Assembly: GCF_016887965.1 (NCBI RefSeq)
Contig: NZ_JAFDVD010000007.1
Coordinates: 248,001 to 312,000, forward strand
Reading direction: 5' to 3'
DNA from: Phycicoccus sonneratiae
Lineage (GTDB): Bacteria; Actinomycetota; Actinomycetes; Actinomycetales; Dermatophilaceae
DNA: 64,000 nt
Numbering within the stretch: the first letter of the stretch is position 1; the number at the start of each line of letters is the position of its first letter. Positions 47,173 to 57,636 of this stretch are shown here, in pieces. The position numbers were made by a program, and so were the translations under genes. The notes under the pieces are model-generated. The model had not been told where the DNA came from, ran no database searches, and saw only the letters and a program-made list of their open reading frames with translations.

Positions 47173-47571
47173 TTACCAGACGTAGGCGAGGACTTCCCCG
47201 CCCACACCCTTGGTCGCGGCCTGGCGGTCCGTGAGGAGCCCAGACGAGGTGGAAATGATCGCGACGCCGAGCCCGCCGAGCACCTTCGGGAGGTTGGTCG
47301 ACTTGGCGTAGACGCGCAGGCCGGGCTTGCTGACGCGGCGCAGGCCGGCGATCGAGCGCTCCCGGTTGGGGCCGTACTTGAGCTGCACCGTGAGGGTCTT
47401 GCCCACCTCGGCGTCCTCGACGGACCAGCCGGCGATGTAGCCCTCGGCCTCGAGGATCTCGGCGATGTGGCTCTTGAGCTTCGAGAACGGCATGGAGACG
47501 TCGTCCTTGTGCGCCGAGTTGGCGTTCCGGACGCGGGTCAACATGTCCGCGATCGGGTCGGTCATGGTCAT
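47173..47571 (-). CDS. rpsH: 30S ribosomal protein S8
   Basis: S8 (uS8), 132 residues, a central-domain 16S rRNA binder and in enterobacteria the spc repressor. [20 protein letters not shown] and the C-terminal [26 protein letters not shown] are canonical. The ATG at 47571 is preferred because MTMTDP is common; ATG 47565 is the alternative. Confidence 0.97.
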   Translation of the reverse strand: MTMTDPIADMLTRVRNANSAHKDDVSMPFSKLKSHIAEILEAEGYIAGWSVEDAEVGKTLTVQLKYGPNRERSIAGLRRVSKPGLRVYAKSTNLPKVLGGLGVAIISTSSGLLTDRQAATKGVGGEVLAYVW

Positions 47572-47683
47572 TGGGCTTCTCCGCCCTCTCTCAGTGCGGT
47601 TTCCTCCGGACGGTTTCTCCGGCGGACCTGCGCTGTAGATGGTCTGTGGATGGGGGTGCCGCGCGAGGCGGCGGGGGAAGGAC

Positions 47684-47869
47684 TTACCAGCTGGACTTGG
47701 TCACGCCCGGGAGCTCGCCCGCGTGGGCCATCTCCCGGAGGCAGATCCGGCACAGGCCGAACTTGCGGTAGACCGAGTGCGGGCGGCCGCAGCGCTGGCA
47801 GCGCGTGTAGCCACGCACCGAGAACTTCGGCTTCTTGTTCGCCTTGTTGACGAGGGCGGTCTTGGCCAT
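47684..47869 (-). CDS. rpsZ: 30S ribosomal protein S14 type Z
   Basis: The short zinc-binding S14 (uS14), 61 residues, with CxxC pairs at Cys24/Cys27 and Cys40/Cys43 ([21 protein letters not shown]). This is the standard operon form; the longer zinc-free paralogue induced under zinc limitation is not in the window. Confidence 0.97.
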   Translation of the reverse strand: MAKTALVNKANKKPKFSVRGYTRCQRCGRPHSVYRKFGLCRICLREMAHAGELPGVTKSSW

Positions 47870-47871
47870 GC

Positions 47872-48432
47872 TCAGTTCTCCTTGAACGGGAAGCCGAGCG
47901 CCTTGAGCAGCGCGCGTCCCTCGTCGTCGTTCGTCGCGGTCGTCACGATCGTGATGTCCATGCCCCGGACGCGGTCGATCCGGTCCTGGTCGATCTCGTG
48001 GAACATCGACTGCTCGGTGAGGCCGAAGGTGTAGTTGCCCCGGCCGTCGAACTGCCGCGGCGAGAGGCCGCGGAAGTCGCGGATGCGCGGGAGGGCGACG
48101 GTCACGAGACGGTCGAGGAACTCCCACATGCGGTCACCGCGCAGCGTGGCGTGCGCGCCGATCGGCATGCCCTCGCGCAGCTTGAACTGCGCGATCGACT
48201 TGCGGGCCTTGGTGACCACGGGCTTCTGGCCGGTGATGGCGGTGAGGTCGCGGACGGCACCCTCGATGAGCTTGCTGTCCTTCGCGGCGTCGCCGACGCC
48301 CATGTTGACGACGACCTTGACGACGCCGGGGACCTGCATGACGTTCGCGTACGCGAACTGCTCGCGCAGGGAGCCCTTGATCTCGTCCTGGTAGCGCGTC
48401 TTGAGACGCGGCTTGGTAGCGGTGTCAGCCAT
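47872..48432 (-). CDS. rplE: 50S ribosomal protein L5
   Basis: L5 (uL5), part of the 5S rRNA complex, 186 residues: [54 protein letters not shown] and [21 protein letters not shown]. The ATG at 48432 is chosen over an in-frame start three codons earlier (48441) because spacing to rplX is then normal. Confidence 0.97.
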   Translation of the reverse strand: MADTATKPRLKTRYQDEIKGSLREQFAYANVMQVPGVVKVVVNMGVGDAAKDSKLIEGAVRDLTAITGQKPVVTKARKSIAQFKLREGMPIGAHATLRGDRMWEFLDRLVTVALPRIRDFRGLSPRQFDGRGNYTFGLTEQSMFHEIDQDRIDRVRGMDITIVTTATNDDEGRALLKALGFPFKEN

Positions 48433-48437
48433 CTCTC

Positions 48438-48779
48438 TCACAGGTCCTTGCCCGAGCGCACGCCGACGCGGACGCGGGTCGCCTTCTGGCGCCCGTCCCG
48501 CTCGACGGTCTCGACGCGGGTCTTCATCCGGGTCGGCTTCTTGTCCGAGGGGTCGACGATCGCGACGTTGCTCACGTGGATCGGCGCCTCCTGGACGATG
48601 AGGCCACCGGTGCGGCTGCCGCGGCTGGACTCGCCGGCCTTGGTGTGCCGGGTGACCCGGTTGACGCCCTCGACGGTCACGCGACCGGTCTCACGGTTGA
48701 CCGCGATGACCTTGCCGGTGCTGCCCTTGTCCTTGCCGGCGAGCACCTGCACGGTGTCGCCCTTCTTGATCTTCGCCAT
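48438..48779 (-). CDS. rplX: 50S ribosomal protein L24
   Basis: L24 (uL24), an assembly initiator, 113 residues. The KOW motif is at the start, [41 protein letters not shown] and [20 protein letters not shown] follow. Confidence 0.97.
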   Translation of the reverse strand: MAKIKKGDTVQVLAGKDKGSTGKVIAVNRETGRVTVEGVNRVTRHTKAGESSRGSRTGGLIVQEAPIHVSNVAIVDPSDKKPTRMKTRVETVERDGRQKATRVRVGVRSGKDL

Positions 48780-48782
48780 GGG

Positions 48783-49151
48783 TCAGAGCACCTCCGGGGC
48801 CAGGCTGATGATCTTCATGAACTTCTTCTCGCGCAGCTCGCGGCCCACCGGGCCGAAGATGCGCGTGCCGCGCGGGTCCCCGTCGTTGCGGAGGATGACC
48901 GCGGCGTTCTCGTCGAACCGGATGTAGGACCCGTCGGCACGACGGCGCTCCTTCTTGGTCCGGACGATGACGGCCTTGACGACGTCGCCCTTCTTGACGT
49001 TGCCGCCGGGGATCGCGTCCTTGACGGTGGCGACGATGGTGTCGCCGATGCCGGCGTACCGGCGACCGGAACCACCGAGAACACGGATGCAGAGGATCTC
49101 CTTCGCACCGGTGTTGTCGGCGACACGCAGTCGCGACTCCTGCTGGATCAC
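48783..49151 (-). CDS. rplN: 50S ribosomal protein L14
   Basis: L14 (uL14), 122 residues, canonical throughout: [20 protein letters not shown] to [13 protein letters not shown]. The start is GTG at 49151. First gene of the spc part; the 81-base gap to rpsQ has no clear promoter, so S10 and spc may be one transcript. Confidence 0.98.
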   Translation of the reverse strand: MIQQESRLRVADNTGAKEILCIRVLGGSGRRYAGIGDTIVATVKDAIPGGNVKKGDVVKAVIVRTKKERRRADGSYIRFDENAAVILRNDGDPRGTRIFGPVGRELREKKFMKIISLAPEVL

Positions 49152-49232
49152 TGTCTAACTCCTACTCGTCGTGCTGGTTCTCACCCGGGGGCGAGCCTGG
49201 CCGAACTGACTGGGCTGCCTTGCGGCGGAGGC

Positions 49233-49523
49233 TTACTTGGCCTTCTCGAGGACCTCGACGACGCGCCAGCGCTTCGTCGCGGACAGCGGCCGGGTCTCCA
49301 TGATGAGGACGCGGTCGCCGACACCGGCGGCGTTGGCCTCGTCGTGGGCCTTGACCTTGCTCGAGCGGCGCATGACCTTGCCGTAGAGGGCGTGCTTGAC
49401 GCGGTCCTCGACCTCGACGACGACGGTCTTGTCCATCTTGTCGCTCACCACGTAGCCCTGGCGGGTCTTGCGGTAGCTGCGGTCGACGGTGGCGGTCACG
49501 GTCTCGTCCTTCTCGTTGCTCAC
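49233..49523 (-). CDS. rpsQ: 30S ribosomal protein S17
   Basis: S17 (uS17), 96 residues, OB fold: [35 protein letters not shown] 49523 overlaps the rpmC stop by four bases. Confidence 0.97.
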   Translation of the reverse strand: MSNEKDETVTATVDRSYRKTRQGYVVSDKMDKTVVVEVEDRVKHALYGKVMRRSSKVKAHDEANAAGVGDRVLIMETRPLSATKRWRVVEVLEKAK

Positions 49524-49756
49524 TTGGCCTCACCCTTCACGCCGATGCCGAGCTCGCGCTCGCGCATCTCGGTGTAGATGCGGGCGATGTCCTTGCGGAC
49601 GGCACGCAGCCGGCCGTGGTTGTCCAGCTGGCCGGTGGCCGACTGGAACCGGAGGTTGAAGAGCTCCTCCTTGGCCTTGCGGAGCTCGTCGACGAGGCGC
49701 TCGTCGTCGAGGCCCCGCAGCTCCTTGGAGGTCAGGTCCTTGGAACCGACTGCCAT
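49520..49756 (-). CDS. rpmC: 50S ribosomal protein L29
   Basis: L29 (uL29) at the exit tunnel, 78 residues: [37 protein letters not shown] 49756 shares its A with the rplP stop (TGATG). Confidence 0.97.
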   Translation of the reverse strand: MAVGSKDLTSKELRGLDDERLVDELRKAKEELFNLRFQSATGQLDNHGRLRAVRKDIARIYTEMRERELGIGVKGEAK

Positions 49757-50175
49757 CAGAAGTCACCACCCTCACGCCGGACGAAGCGGCACTTCATCGG
49801 CAGCTTGTGCATCGCGAGACGCAGGGCCTCGCGCGCGACGTCCTCCGGGACACCGGAGAGCTCGAACATGACACGACCCGGCTTGACGTTCGCAATCCAC
49901 CACTCCGGCGAGCCCTTGCCGGACCCCATGCGGGTCTCGGCCGGCTTCTTCGTGAGCGGACGGTCCGGGTAGATGTTGATCCAGACCTTTCCGCCACGCT
50001 TGATGTAGCGGGTCATCGCGATACGCGCGGACTCGATCTGGCGGTTGGTGACGTAGGCGGGCTCGAGGGCCTGGATGCCGTAGTCACCGAACGCGATGGT
50101 CGTACCACCCTTGGCAGCGCCCGAGCGACCCGGGTGGTGCTGCTTGCGGTGCTTGACCCGACGGGGGATCAACAT
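49756..50175 (-). CDS. rplP: 50S ribosomal protein L16
   Basis: L16 (uL16), which positions A-site tRNA, 139 residues: [19 protein letters not shown] at the start, [29 protein letters not shown] in the middle. The rRNA-facing loop is intact. Confidence 0.98.
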   Translation of the reverse strand: MLIPRRVKHRKQHHPGRSGAAKGGTTIAFGDYGIQALEPAYVTNRQIESARIAMTRYIKRGGKVWINIYPDRPLTKKPAETRMGSGKGSPEWWIANVKPGRVMFELSGVPEDVAREALRLAMHKLPMKCRFVRREGGDF

Positions 50176-50177
50176 GG

Positions 50178-50978
50178 TCAGGACTCCTCGGTGCTCGGAG
50201 CGGCCGCGGCCTGCTCGGCCGGGGCCTGGGCGGCAGCGGGGGCGTCGGTGCGACGGGCGCGGGCCGGACGGTCGGCGCCGTCACGACGCGGGCCACGACC
50301 CTGGCGCGGAGCGGTGGCCTGCTGGGCCGCGAGCTCGCGAGCGGTCATGTCGCCCTTGTAGATCCACACCTTGACGCCGATGCGGCCGAACGTGGTCTTG
50401 GCCTCGTACAGGCCGTAGTCGATCTGCGCGCGGAGGGTGTGCAGCGGCACGCGCCCCTCGCGGTAGAACTCGGTGCGGCTCATCTCCGCGCCGCCGAGGC
50501 GGCCGGAGACCTGGACGCGGATGCCCTTGGCGCCGGCGCGGGTGGCGGACTGCATGCCCTTGCGCATGGCGCGACGGAACGAGACACGGGCCGACAGCTG
50601 CTCGGCGATGCCCTGCGCGACGAGCTGGGCCTCGACCTCGGGGTTCTTGACCTCGAGGATGTTCAGCTGGACCTGCTTGCCGGTGAGCTTCTCGAGCTCG
50701 CCGCGGATGCGGTCGGCCTCGGCGCCGCGGCGACCGATGACGATGCCCGGGCGCGCGGTGTGGATGTCGACGCGGACGCGGTCACGCGTGCGCTCGATGT
50801 CGACGCGGGCGATGCCGGCGCGGTCCATGCCCGTGGACATGAGCTTGCGGATCGCCACGTCCTCCTTGACGTAGTCGCGGTAGCGCTGACCCTCCTTGGT
50901 GGAGTCGGCGAACCAGCGGCTCTTGTGCTCCGTGGTGATCCCGAGACGGAAGCCGTGCGGGTTGACCTTCTGGCCCAT
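50178..50978 (-). CDS. rpsC: 30S ribosomal protein S3
   Basis: S3 (uS3), at the mRNA entry site, 266 residues. [22 protein letters not shown], the KH domain with [20 protein letters not shown], and [31 protein letters not shown] are clear. The last 50 residues are an Ala/Arg-rich extension common in actinobacteria. Confidence 0.98.
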   Translation of the reverse strand: MGQKVNPHGFRLGITTEHKSRWFADSTKEGQRYRDYVKEDVAIRKLMSTGMDRAGIARVDIERTRDRVRVDIHTARPGIVIGRRGAEADRIRGELEKLTGKQVQLNILEVKNPEVEAQLVAQGIAEQLSARVSFRRAMRKGMQSATRAGAKGIRVQVSGRLGGAEMSRTEFYREGRVPLHTLRAQIDYGLYEAKTTFGRIGVKVWIYKGDMTARELAAQQATAPRQGRGPRRDGADRPARARRTDAPAAAQAPAEQAAAAPSTEES

Positions 50979-51376
50979 CAGCGAGTGCCTCCGTTCGTGG
51001 TCTTGGCGGGCTTGGGCGCGACGACCACGGTGATGTGGCTCGTGCGCTTGTTGATGCGCCCGGCGCGACCCTGCGCGCGCGGACGGAAACGCTTCATCGT
51101 CGGACCCTCGTCGACGAAGGCCGCGGAGACGACGAGCTCGCGCTCGTCGAAGCGCTCGGCGGTCTGGTCGGCCTTGACCCGGGCGTTGGCGATCGCCGAC
51201 TCGAGGACCTTGAGGACCTGCTCGCTCGCGCCCTGGGGGGCGAAGCGCAGGACCGACACGGCCTCGGTGGCGTTCTTGCCGCGGATGAGGTCGACGACCC
51301 GGCGGGCCTTCATCGGGGTGATCCGCGTGTGGCGGGCGACGGCCCGCGACTCGACGGTGGTGTTCTCGGCGGCCAT
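50978..51376 (-). CDS. rplV: 50S ribosomal protein L22
   Basis: L22 (uL22), which lines the exit tunnel, 132 residues: [23 protein letters not shown] and the tunnel hairpin [29 protein letters not shown]. One-base overlaps (TGATG) link it to rpsS and rpsC. Confidence 0.98.
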   Translation of the reverse strand: MAAENTTVESRAVARHTRITPMKARRVVDLIRGKNATEAVSVLRFAPQGASEQVLKVLESAIANARVKADQTAERFDERELVVSAAFVDEGPTMKRFRPRAQGRAGRINKRTSHITVVVAPKPAKTTNGGTR

Positions 51377-51657
51377 CAGCGACGACGCCCCTTCTTGTCG
51401 TCCTTCACGTGACCCTTGAAGGTGCGGGTCGGTGCGAACTCGCCGAGCTTGTGGCCGACCATCGCCTCGGTGACGAACACCGGGACGTGCTTGCGGCCGT
51501 CGTGGACGGCGAGGGTGTGGCCGAGCATGTCGGGCGAGATGACCGACCGGCGCGACCAGGTCTTGATGACGTTCTTGGTGCCCGCTTCGTTCTGGACATC
51601 CACCTTCTTCTGCAGGTGGTCGTCGATGAAGGGGCCCTTCTTCAGGCTACGAGGCAT
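51376..51657 (-). CDS. rpsS: 30S ribosomal protein S19
   Basis: S19 (uS19) of the 30S head, 93 residues: [19 protein letters not shown] and [37 protein letters not shown]. Confidence 0.98.
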   Translation of the reverse strand: MPRSLKKGPFIDDHLQKKVDVQNEAGTKNVIKTWSRRSVISPDMLGHTLAVHDGRKHVPVFVTEAMVGHKLGEFAPTRTFKGHVKDDKKGRRR

Positions 51658-51669
51658 TCCAGGCTCCTA

Positions 51670-52506
51670 TCAGCGCTTCTTGCCAGTACGACGGCGACGG
51701 ACGATGAGCTTGTCGCTCGGCTTGCCGGGGCGGCGGGTGCGGCCCTCGGGCTTGCCCCACGGGCTCACCGGGTGGCGGCCACCGGAGGTGCGACCCTCAC
51801 CACCACCGTGCGGGTGGTCGACCGGGTTCATGACGACACCGCGGACGGTCGGGCGCTTGCCCTTCCAGCGCATGCGGCCGGCCTTGCCCCAGTTGATGTT
51901 CGACTGCTCGGCGTTGCCGACCTCGCCGACGGTGGCGCGGCAGCGCACGTCGACGTTGCGGATCTCACCGGACGGCATGCGCAGCTGCGCGTAGGGGCCG
52001 TCCTTGGCGACGAGCTGCACGCGGACACCGGCCGAGCGGGCGATCTTCGCGCCGCCACCGGGCTTGAGCTCGACGGCGTGGATGACCGTACCGGTCGGGA
52101 TGTTGCGCAGCGGCAGGGTGTTGCCCGGCTTGATGTCGGCGCCCGGACCGTTCTCGATCGTCATGCCCTGCTCCAGGCCGCGCGGCGCGAGGATGTAGCG
52201 CTTCTCGCCGTCGGCGTAATGCAGCAGCGCGATGCGCGCGGTGCGGTTCGGGTCGTACTCGATGTGCGCGACCTTCGCGGGCACGCCGTCCTTGTCGTGG
52301 CGACGGAAGTCGATCACGCGGTAGGCGCGCTTGTGGCCCCCACCGATGTGACGGGTGGTGATGCGGCCGTTGTTGTTGCGGCCGCCGCTCTTGGTCAGCG
52401 GGCGGACGAGGGACTTCTCGGGGGTGGAGCGGGTGACCTCGACGAAGTCGGCCACGCTCGACCCACGACGCCCCGGCGTCGTCGGCTTGTACTTGCGGAT
52501 ACCCAT
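51670..52506 (-). CDS. rplB: 50S ribosomal protein L2
   Basis: L2 (uL2), needed for the peptidyl-transferase centre, 278 residues. [20 protein letters not shown] at the start; the essential [20 protein letters not shown] loop with the conserved His is present. Confidence 0.98.
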   Translation of the reverse strand: MGIRKYKPTTPGRRGSSVADFVEVTRSTPEKSLVRPLTKSGGRNNNGRITTRHIGGGHKRAYRVIDFRRHDKDGVPAKVAHIEYDPNRTARIALLHYADGEKRYILAPRGLEQGMTIENGPGADIKPGNTLPLRNIPTGTVIHAVELKPGGGAKIARSAGVRVQLVAKDGPYAQLRMPSGEIRNVDVRCRATVGEVGNAEQSNINWGKAGRMRWKGKRPTVRGVVMNPVDHPHGGGEGRTSGGRHPVSPWGKPEGRTRRPGKPSDKLIVRRRRTGKKR

Positions 52507-52525
52507 GTCAGTTCAGTCCTGTTCC

Positions 52526-52825
52526 TCAGGCGCCGGCGCTGCCGAAGATGTCGATCGAGCCCTCGCGGAGGGTGACGATCGCGCGCTTGGTGTCCTTGCG
52601 CTTGCCGATGCCGAACCGCGTGCGACGGGCCTTGCCCTTGCGGTTCATCGTGTGGACGGAGTCGACCTTGACGCCGAAGACGTTCTCGACGGCGATCTTG
52701 ATCTCGGTCTTGTTCGAGCGCGGGTCGACGATGAAGGTGTACTTGCCCTCGTCGAGGAGCCCGTAGGACTTCTCGGACACGACCGGCGCGATCAGGATGT
52801 CGCGGGGGTTCTTGCCCTGGCTCAC
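52526..52825 (-). CDS. rplW: 50S ribosomal protein L23
   Basis: L23 (uL23), docking site for trigger factor and SRP at the tunnel exit, 99 residues: [38 protein letters not shown] 52825 overlaps the rplD stop by four bases. Confidence 0.97.
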   Translation of the reverse strand: MSQGKNPRDILIAPVVSEKSYGLLDEGKYTFIVDPRSNKTEIKIAVENVFGVKVDSVHTMNRKGKARRTRFGIGKRKDTKRAIVTLREGSIDIFGSAGA

Positions 52826-53496
52826 TTCTCGTCCTCCACATCAGCCTTGGCGGCGGCGGCCTTCTTGGCCGGGGCCTTCTTGGCCGGCTTGGCGGCCTCG
52901 ACCGTCTCGCCGGTGAAGACCTCGTAGGCGGCCTTGGTGAAGACCACGTCGTCGGCGCACAGCACGTCGTAGGTGTTGAGCTGGTCGACCGCGAGCACGT
53001 GCACCTCGGCGAGGTTGCGGACCGACTTGAGCGACACGATGTCCGCGCGGTCGAGGACGACGAGCAGGTTCGGGCGCTCGGTGAGGCCGGCGAACAGCTC
53101 GCGGGCCGCCTTGGTCGAGGGGGCGTCACCGTTGGCGATCGCCTCGACGACGTGGACGCGGCCGTGGCGGGCCCGGTCGGAGAGGGCACCGCGCAGGGCG
53201 GCGGCCTTCATCTTCTTGGGCGTGCGCTGGGCGTAGTCGCGCGGCTGCGGGCCGTGGACGGTGCCACCGCCGGCGAACTGCGGCGCACGGGTCGAACCCT
53301 GGCGGGCGCGGCCGGTGCCCTTCTGGCGGTACGGCTTGCGACCGCCACCGCGGACGTCACCGCGCGTCTTCGTCGCGTGCGTGCCCTGGCGGGCGGCGGC
53401 GAGCTGCGCGACGACGACCTGGTGGATCAGCGGCACGTTGGTCTGGACGTCGAAGATCTCCGCGGGGAGCGTGACGTCGAGGGTCTTGGTAGCCAT
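52822..53496 (-). CDS. rplD: 50S ribosomal protein L4
   Basis: L4 (uL4), 224 residues; its loop [41 protein letters not shown] lines the exit tunnel. The C-terminus has a Lys/Ala tail ([22 protein letters not shown]) of about 25 residues beyond the fold. Confidence 0.97.
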   Translation of the reverse strand: MATKTLDVTLPAEIFDVQTNVPLIHQVVVAQLAAARQGTHATKTRGDVRGGGRKPYRQKGTGRARQGSTRAPQFAGGGTVHGPQPRDYAQRTPKKMKAAALRGALSDRARHGRVHVVEAIANGDAPSTKAARELFAGLTERPNLLVVLDRADIVSLKSVRNLAEVHVLAVDQLNTYDVLCADDVVFTKAAYEVFTGETVEAAKPAKKAPAKKAAAAKADVEDEK

Positions 53497-53497
53497 G

Positions 53498-54154
53498 TCA
53501 GGCCCCCTTCGCGGCCGAGCGGACGAGGACGACCGCGCCGCGGGGACCGGGAACGGCACCCTTGAGCAGCAGCAGGCCCTTCTCGGCGTCCACGGCGTGG
53601 ATCGTGAGGTTCTGCGTGGTGTGGCGCACGCCGCCCATGCGGCCGGCCATGCGCATGCCCTTGAACACGCGGCCCGGGGTGGCGCAGCCACCGATCGAGC
53701 CGGGCTTGCGGTGGTTCTTGTGCGCACCGTGCGAGGAGCTGACGCCGTGGAAGCCGTGACGCTTCATGACACCGGCGAAGCCCTTGCCCTTGGTGGTGGC
53801 GGTGGCGTCGACCGACTGGCCGACCTCGAAGGTGTCGGCGCCGAGCTCCTGGCCGAGCGTGTACTCGCCGGCGTCCGCCGTGCGGATCTCGACGAGGTGG
53901 CGGCGCGGCGTGACGCCGGCCTTCTCGAAGTGGCCGGTGAGCGGCTTGGTGACCTTGCGCGGGTCGATGGCGCCGAAGCCGAGCTGGACGGCGGCGTAGC
54001 CGTCGGTGTCGGCGGCGCGGACCTGGGTCACGACGTTCGGGCCGGCCTGGATGACGGTGACGGGCACGAGACGGTTGTTCTCGTCCCACACCTGGGTCAT
54101 GCCGAGCTTGGTGCCCAGCAGACCCTTCTGGGTCTTCGTGGCAGTGGTGGTCAT
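53498..54154 (-). CDS. rplC: 50S ribosomal protein L3
   Basis: L3 (uL3), one of the first assembly proteins, 218 residues: [25 protein letters not shown] and [42 protein letters not shown] near the peptidyl-transferase centre. Confidence 0.98.
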   Translation of the reverse strand: MTTTATKTQKGLLGTKLGMTQVWDENNRLVPVTVIQAGPNVVTQVRAADTDGYAAVQLGFGAIDPRKVTKPLTGHFEKAGVTPRRHLVEIRTADAGEYTLGQELGADTFEVGQSVDATATTKGKGFAGVMKRHGFHGVSSSHGAHKNHRKPGSIGGCATPGRVFKGMRMAGRMGGVRHTTQNLTIHAVDAEKGLLLLKGAVPGPRGAVVLVRSAAKGA

Positions 54155-54162
54155 CGCGAGCC

Positions 54163-54471
54163 TCAGAGCTTGATCTCGATGTTGACGTCAGCCGGGAGGT
54201 CGAGACGCATCAGCGAGTCGACGGCCTTGGGCGTCGGGTCGATGATGTCGATGAGGCGCTTGTGCGTGCGCATCTCGAAGTGCTCGCGGCTGTCCTTGTA
54301 CTTGTGCGGCGACCGGATGACGCAGAAGACGTTCTTCTCCGTCGGGAGCGGCACGGGGCCGACCACGGTCGCACCGGCCCGCGTGACCGTGTCGACGATC
54401 TTGCGCGCCGAGCTGTCGATGACCTCGTGGTCATACGACTTCAAGCGGATGCGGATCTTCTGTCCCGCCAT
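54163..54471 (-). CDS. rpsJ: 30S ribosomal protein S10
   Basis: S10 (uS10, also NusE), 102 residues: [28 protein letters not shown] to [12 protein letters not shown]. First gene of the S10 operon; the 308-base region upstream holds its leader and promoter. Confidence 0.98.
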   Translation of the reverse strand: MAGQKIRIRLKSYDHEVIDSSARKIVDTVTRAGATVVGPVPLPTEKNVFCVIRSPHKYKDSREHFEMRTHKRLIDIIDPTPKAVDSLMRLDLPADVNIEIKL

Positions 54472-54741
54472 CTGACGTTCCCGTCTCTCTACTCGCCGTC
54501 CATCTGTCAAAGGCCGGTTCCGTCGGACCTCCGACCCCCGCGGTCGGGCGTGTCGCCCTTGTTCCGCAGTGCGGGTGGCGCACGGTCTCCCGTGCCTCAT
54601 CCTGGGTTCGGCTGTCCCGGTGGAACCGGGGCCTGGCACTTCGCGAAGCGAGCCGCCCCGCCGACCGGCGGTGCGAGTTCCTCGTCGCGGTGGGCGCAGG
54701 CGACCCTCGCGGGTCGCTCACGCACGCCAAGCAACCCCGTT

Positions 54742-54771
54742 AGTCTGCCAGAGCCCCCGCGCCCTCGCCAA
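54742..54771 (-). promoter_or_regulatory. Promoter of the S10 operon
   Basis: Minus strand: TTGGCG (54766-54771), 18-base spacer, CAGACT (54742-54747), with the -35 inside CGATTTGG. Predicted start near 54,735 gives a leader of about 265 bases before rpsJ. The leader contains a hairpin GCGACCC-TCGC-GGGTCGC (54700-54717) and the palindrome CTTCGCGAAG; no gene is visible in 54,472-54,779. Confidence 0.6.
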
Positions 54772-54779
54772 ATCGGGCC

Positions 54780-55700
54780 CTACACCCGCACCGACCCGTC
54801 GGTGGGCACCCCGGGAGACATGGCGCGTCGCCGCCGTCTCCATCGCGGCCCGAGGGTCACGAGCGCCACCCCGAGGACGAGGGCGACACCGCCGGTGACG
54901 GCCAGCGGCGTCGGCACCTCCCCGTCGGCGAGCCAGGCGGTGACCATCCCCACCGGCGGGACGAGGAGGGTGAACGGCGCGACGTCGGAGGCCGGGTGGC
55001 GTTCGAGCAGCCGGTTCCAGATGCCGTACCCGACGAGGCTCGCGAGTACCGCGGTGTAGCCGGTCGAGAGCCAGTTGACGGCGGTGAGGTGGGTGAGCGC
55101 CCGCCCGACCTCGGCGGGCCCGTCGACCACGAGGGCGAGGCCGAGCGCGGGCACCGGCACGACGAGGGCCGACCACACCGTGAGCCCGAGGCCGCCGGGC
55201 ACCCGAAGCCGCCGGACGAGGACGTTGCCGGTGGCCCACGAGAGGGCGGCGAGGACGCAGAGGACGAGCGCGAGGGCCGGCACGCTGCCCCCGCGCCCCA
55301 GACCGACGACCCCGAGCCCGACCACGCCGAGCCCCACCCCGAGCAGCTGGACCCGCAGCGGCCGCTCGCCGAGGACGAGTGCCGCGAGACCGACGGTGAG
55401 CACCGCCTGGGCCTGGAGCACGAGCGAGGCCAGGCCCGGCGGCATCCCGACGGCGAGCGAGGTGTACATCAGCCCGAACTGCCCGAGGCTCATGCACGCA
55501 CCGACCGCGAGCACCCGGCGCAGCGGGACGGCGGGGCGGGCGACGAAGGGCAGGGCGAGGAGGACGACCGCGAACCGGAGGGCGACGAAGACCAGCGGCG
55601 GGACCCCGGCCAGCCCACGGTCGATGACGACGAAGTTCATCCCCCAGAGCACCATGACGAGGACCGCGGAGAGGGCGTCGCGCAGGGGCATGGCGTCCAT
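54780..55700 (-). CDS. EamA/DMT-superfamily transporter
   Basis: A 306-residue membrane protein with about 10 helices in two EamA repeats: LSAVLVMVLWGMNFVVIDRGL begins the first, LCVLAALSWATGNVLVRRLR the second. Such proteins export amino acids or other metabolites; the substrate is unknown. It is divergent from a LysR regulator 64 bases away, which very probably controls it. ATG 55700 is listed; ATG 55691 is an alternative. Confidence 0.83.
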   Translation of the reverse strand: MDAMPLRDALSAVLVMVLWGMNFVVIDRGLAGVPPLVFVALRFAVVLLALPFVARPAVPLRRVLAVGACMSLGQFGLMYTSLAVGMPPGLASLVLQAQAVLTVGLAALVLGERPLRVQLLGVGLGVVGLGVVGLGRGGSVPALALVLCVLAALSWATGNVLVRRLRVPGGLGLTVWSALVVPVPALGLALVVDGPAEVGRALTHLTAVNWLSTGYTAVLASLVGYGIWNRLLERHPASDVAPFTLLVPPVGMVTAWLADGEVPTPLAVTGGVALVLGVALVTLGPRWRRRRRAMSPGVPTDGSVRV

Positions 55701-55732
55701 CGTCCTCGACCGGACCGTTCAGCACCAGCGAT

Positions 55733-55758
55733 GTTCCCCACCGCGAACCGTGTAGCGT
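55733..55758 (+). promoter_or_regulatory. Operator and leaderless promoter between EamA and LysR genes
   Basis: Dyad GTTC-N8-GAAC (55733-55748) lies directly before TAGCGT (55753-55758). The ATG of the LysR gene at 55765 is seven bases after this -10, with no Shine-Dalgarno, so the regulator mRNA may be leaderless and autoregulated. Confidence 0.45.
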
Positions 55759-55764
55759 TGCTTC

Positions 55765-56682
55765 ATGATCGACGTCGACCACCTCGTGACCCTCAGCGCC
55801 GTCCGCCGGACCGGCTCGATCGGGGGCGCGGCCGCCGACCTCGGGTACACCCCGTCGGCGGTCTCCCAGCAGGTCAAGCGGCTCGAGCGGCGGGTCGGGG
55901 GTGCGGTCCTCGAACGGGTCGGCCGCGGGGTGATGCTCACCGAGCTCGGCCGCCACCTCGTCGACGAGGGCGCCGACATCCTCGCCCGTCTCGAGGCCCT
56001 GGAGTCCGGGCTCGGGCGGGTCACCGGTGGCCCGGTGAGCGGCTCGGTGCGCCTCGTCGCGTTCTCGACCGCGGTCCGCGGCCTCGTCGCGCCGGCCCTG
56101 CGGGCCCTCGCGGGCGCCGAGCCGCTGCTCGACGTCACGGTCGTCGAGCACGACCCCCATGACGCGATCCACCTCGTCGCCTCCGGCGCGGCCGACGCCG
56201 CGCTCGTCCACCACTGGGGCGACCTGCCGCTGCCGTTCCCCGAGCACCTCGAGGTCGTCCTCCTCGGCACCGACACCGCCGACGTGCTCGTCCCGGCCGG
56301 CCACCCGCTCGCCGGCCGGGGACCGGTCGACGCCACCGCGTTCGCCGACGAGCCGTGGGTCTGCGCCCCCGTGGGCTCGGTCTGCGACGGCTGGCTCACC
56401 CACATGTTCGACCTGCACGGCCGGCGGCCCGACGTCCGGCACCGCGCGATGGAGTTCTCCTCCCAGGTCGGGCTCGTCGCCGAGGGCGTCTGCGTCGGGC
56501 TCGTCCCCCGGCTCGGCCGCGAGCAGCTGCCGGCGGCGGTCGTGCCCGTCGCGGTCACCGACCCGGTGCCGACCCGCCGGGTGATGATGACCTGGCGGCG
56601 GACGATGGCCCCCTCCCCCGCCATCGGCCGGGTCCGCGACGAGCTCGCCCGGGTGGCCGCGGAGCGCTTGGCACCGGCCTGA
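55765..56682 (+). CDS. LysR-family transcriptional regulator
   Basis: A 305-residue LysR protein: helix-turn-helix at residues 1-60 (HLVTLSAVRRTGSIGGAAADLGYTPSAVSQQVKRLERRVG) and a periplasmic-binding-like effector domain from about 90 (GSVRLVAFSTAVRGLVAPAL). Divergent placement points to the EamA exporter gene as target. The inducer is unknown. Confidence 0.87.
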   Translation: MIDVDHLVTLSAVRRTGSIGGAAADLGYTPSAVSQQVKRLERRVGGAVLERVGRGVMLTELGRHLVDEGADILARLEALESGLGRVTGGPVSGSVRLVAFSTAVRGLVAPALRALAGAEPLLDVTVVEHDPHDAIHLVASGAADAALVHHWGDLPLPFPEHLEVVLLGTDTADVLVPAGHPLAGRGPVDATAFADEPWVCAPVGSVCDGWLTHMFDLHGRRPDVRHRAMEFSSQVGLVAEGVCVGLVPRLGREQLPAAVVPVAVTDPVPTRRVMMTWRRTMAPSPAIGRVRDELARVAAERLAPA

Positions 56683-56780
56683 CCTGCGCCGACGGGGGGC
56701 GGCGTATCACGAGGGGCGGCCCGGTCTCCTTCGTGGCACTCGGCGGGTCCTCGCCGCCCACCCCACGAAAGGTGCTTCCC

Positions 56781-57623
56781 ATGAGCACGTCACGCATCCT
56801 GCGCCGTCCGGCGCTCGGTCTCCTCGGCGCCGTCTGTGCCGGCGCCCTCGTCCTGTCCGCCACCTCCGCGGTGGCCGCCGGCCCGGACTCGCCCAACGGC
56901 GTGGCCTCCGGCAAGGCCGCACCCGCCGTCGCGGCGATCTCGGCGGCGTTCCCGCCCGGTTCCGAGCTGCAGTACGTCGCCGTCGCTCCGTGCCGCATCA
57001 TCGACACCCGCGTCTCCGGTGGCGCGCTCGTCAACGGTCAGCGCACCTTCGACGCGACCCTGGCGAGCTACGCCACCCAGGGCGGCAAGGCCGGCAGCTG
57101 CGGCATCCCGGACATCGCCACCTCGGTGCAGCTCAACCTCGGTGCGATCTCGCGCAACGGCACGACGAGCGACGTCCGCGGCTGGGCTACCGGCACGGCC
57201 GAGCCCAACGCCTCGCTCGTCAACTACAACCCCTCCGGACCGGTGGCCAACATGGTCAACCTCAAGGTCAACTCCTCCGGGCAGTTCAACCTCAAGACCC
57301 CGGGCGCGGCCCACCTCTTCGTCGACGTCGCGGGCTACTACGTCAAGCCCCTCTACGCGGCCGTGAGCTCCGGCGGCTCGATCTACTCGGGCATCTCCTC
57401 CGGCGTCACCTCGGTGGCCCGGACCGGCACCGGCAGGTACACGGTGACCTTCGAGCGCGACGTCCAGCAGTGCGCGGCGACGGCCTCGAGCATCACCTGG
57501 GCCAACAACCTCGACGTCTCGCCCGACGTGGGCGCGGGCGGCACGAACACCGTGACCGTCGGCATCGCCGACACGTCGAACACGGCCGCCGACGGCTACT
57601 TCGTCATCGGCCTCACCTGCTGA
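56781..57623 (+). CDS. Secreted protein with PCRIIDTR motif
   Basis: A 280-residue exported protein: signal peptide with likely cleavage near TSAVAAG. The mature part (from about 65) carries APCRIIDTRVSGGALVNGQRTFDA, CGIPDIATSVQLNLGAISRNG, LVNYNPSGPVANMVNLKVNSSGQF and LFVDVAGYYV, a beta-rich module known from many actinobacterial surface proteins but without known function. The last 90 residues are a separate Ser/Thr/Gly-rich domain. AAGG precedes the ATG at 56781. It lies between LysR and tuf, convergent with tuf. Confidence 0.75.
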   Translation: MSTSRILRRPALGLLGAVCAGALVLSATSAVAAGPDSPNGVASGKAAPAVAAISAAFPPGSELQYVAVAPCRIIDTRVSGGALVNGQRTFDATLASYATQGGKAGSCGIPDIATSVQLNLGAISRNGTTSDVRGWATGTAEPNASLVNYNPSGPVANMVNLKVNSSGQFNLKTPGAAHLFVDVAGYYVKPLYAAVSSGGSIYSGISSGVTSVARTGTGRYTVTFERDVQQCAATASSITWANNLDVSPDVGAGGTNTVTVGIADTSNTAADGYFVIGLTC

Positions 57624-57636
57624 CCCGCAGGCACGG

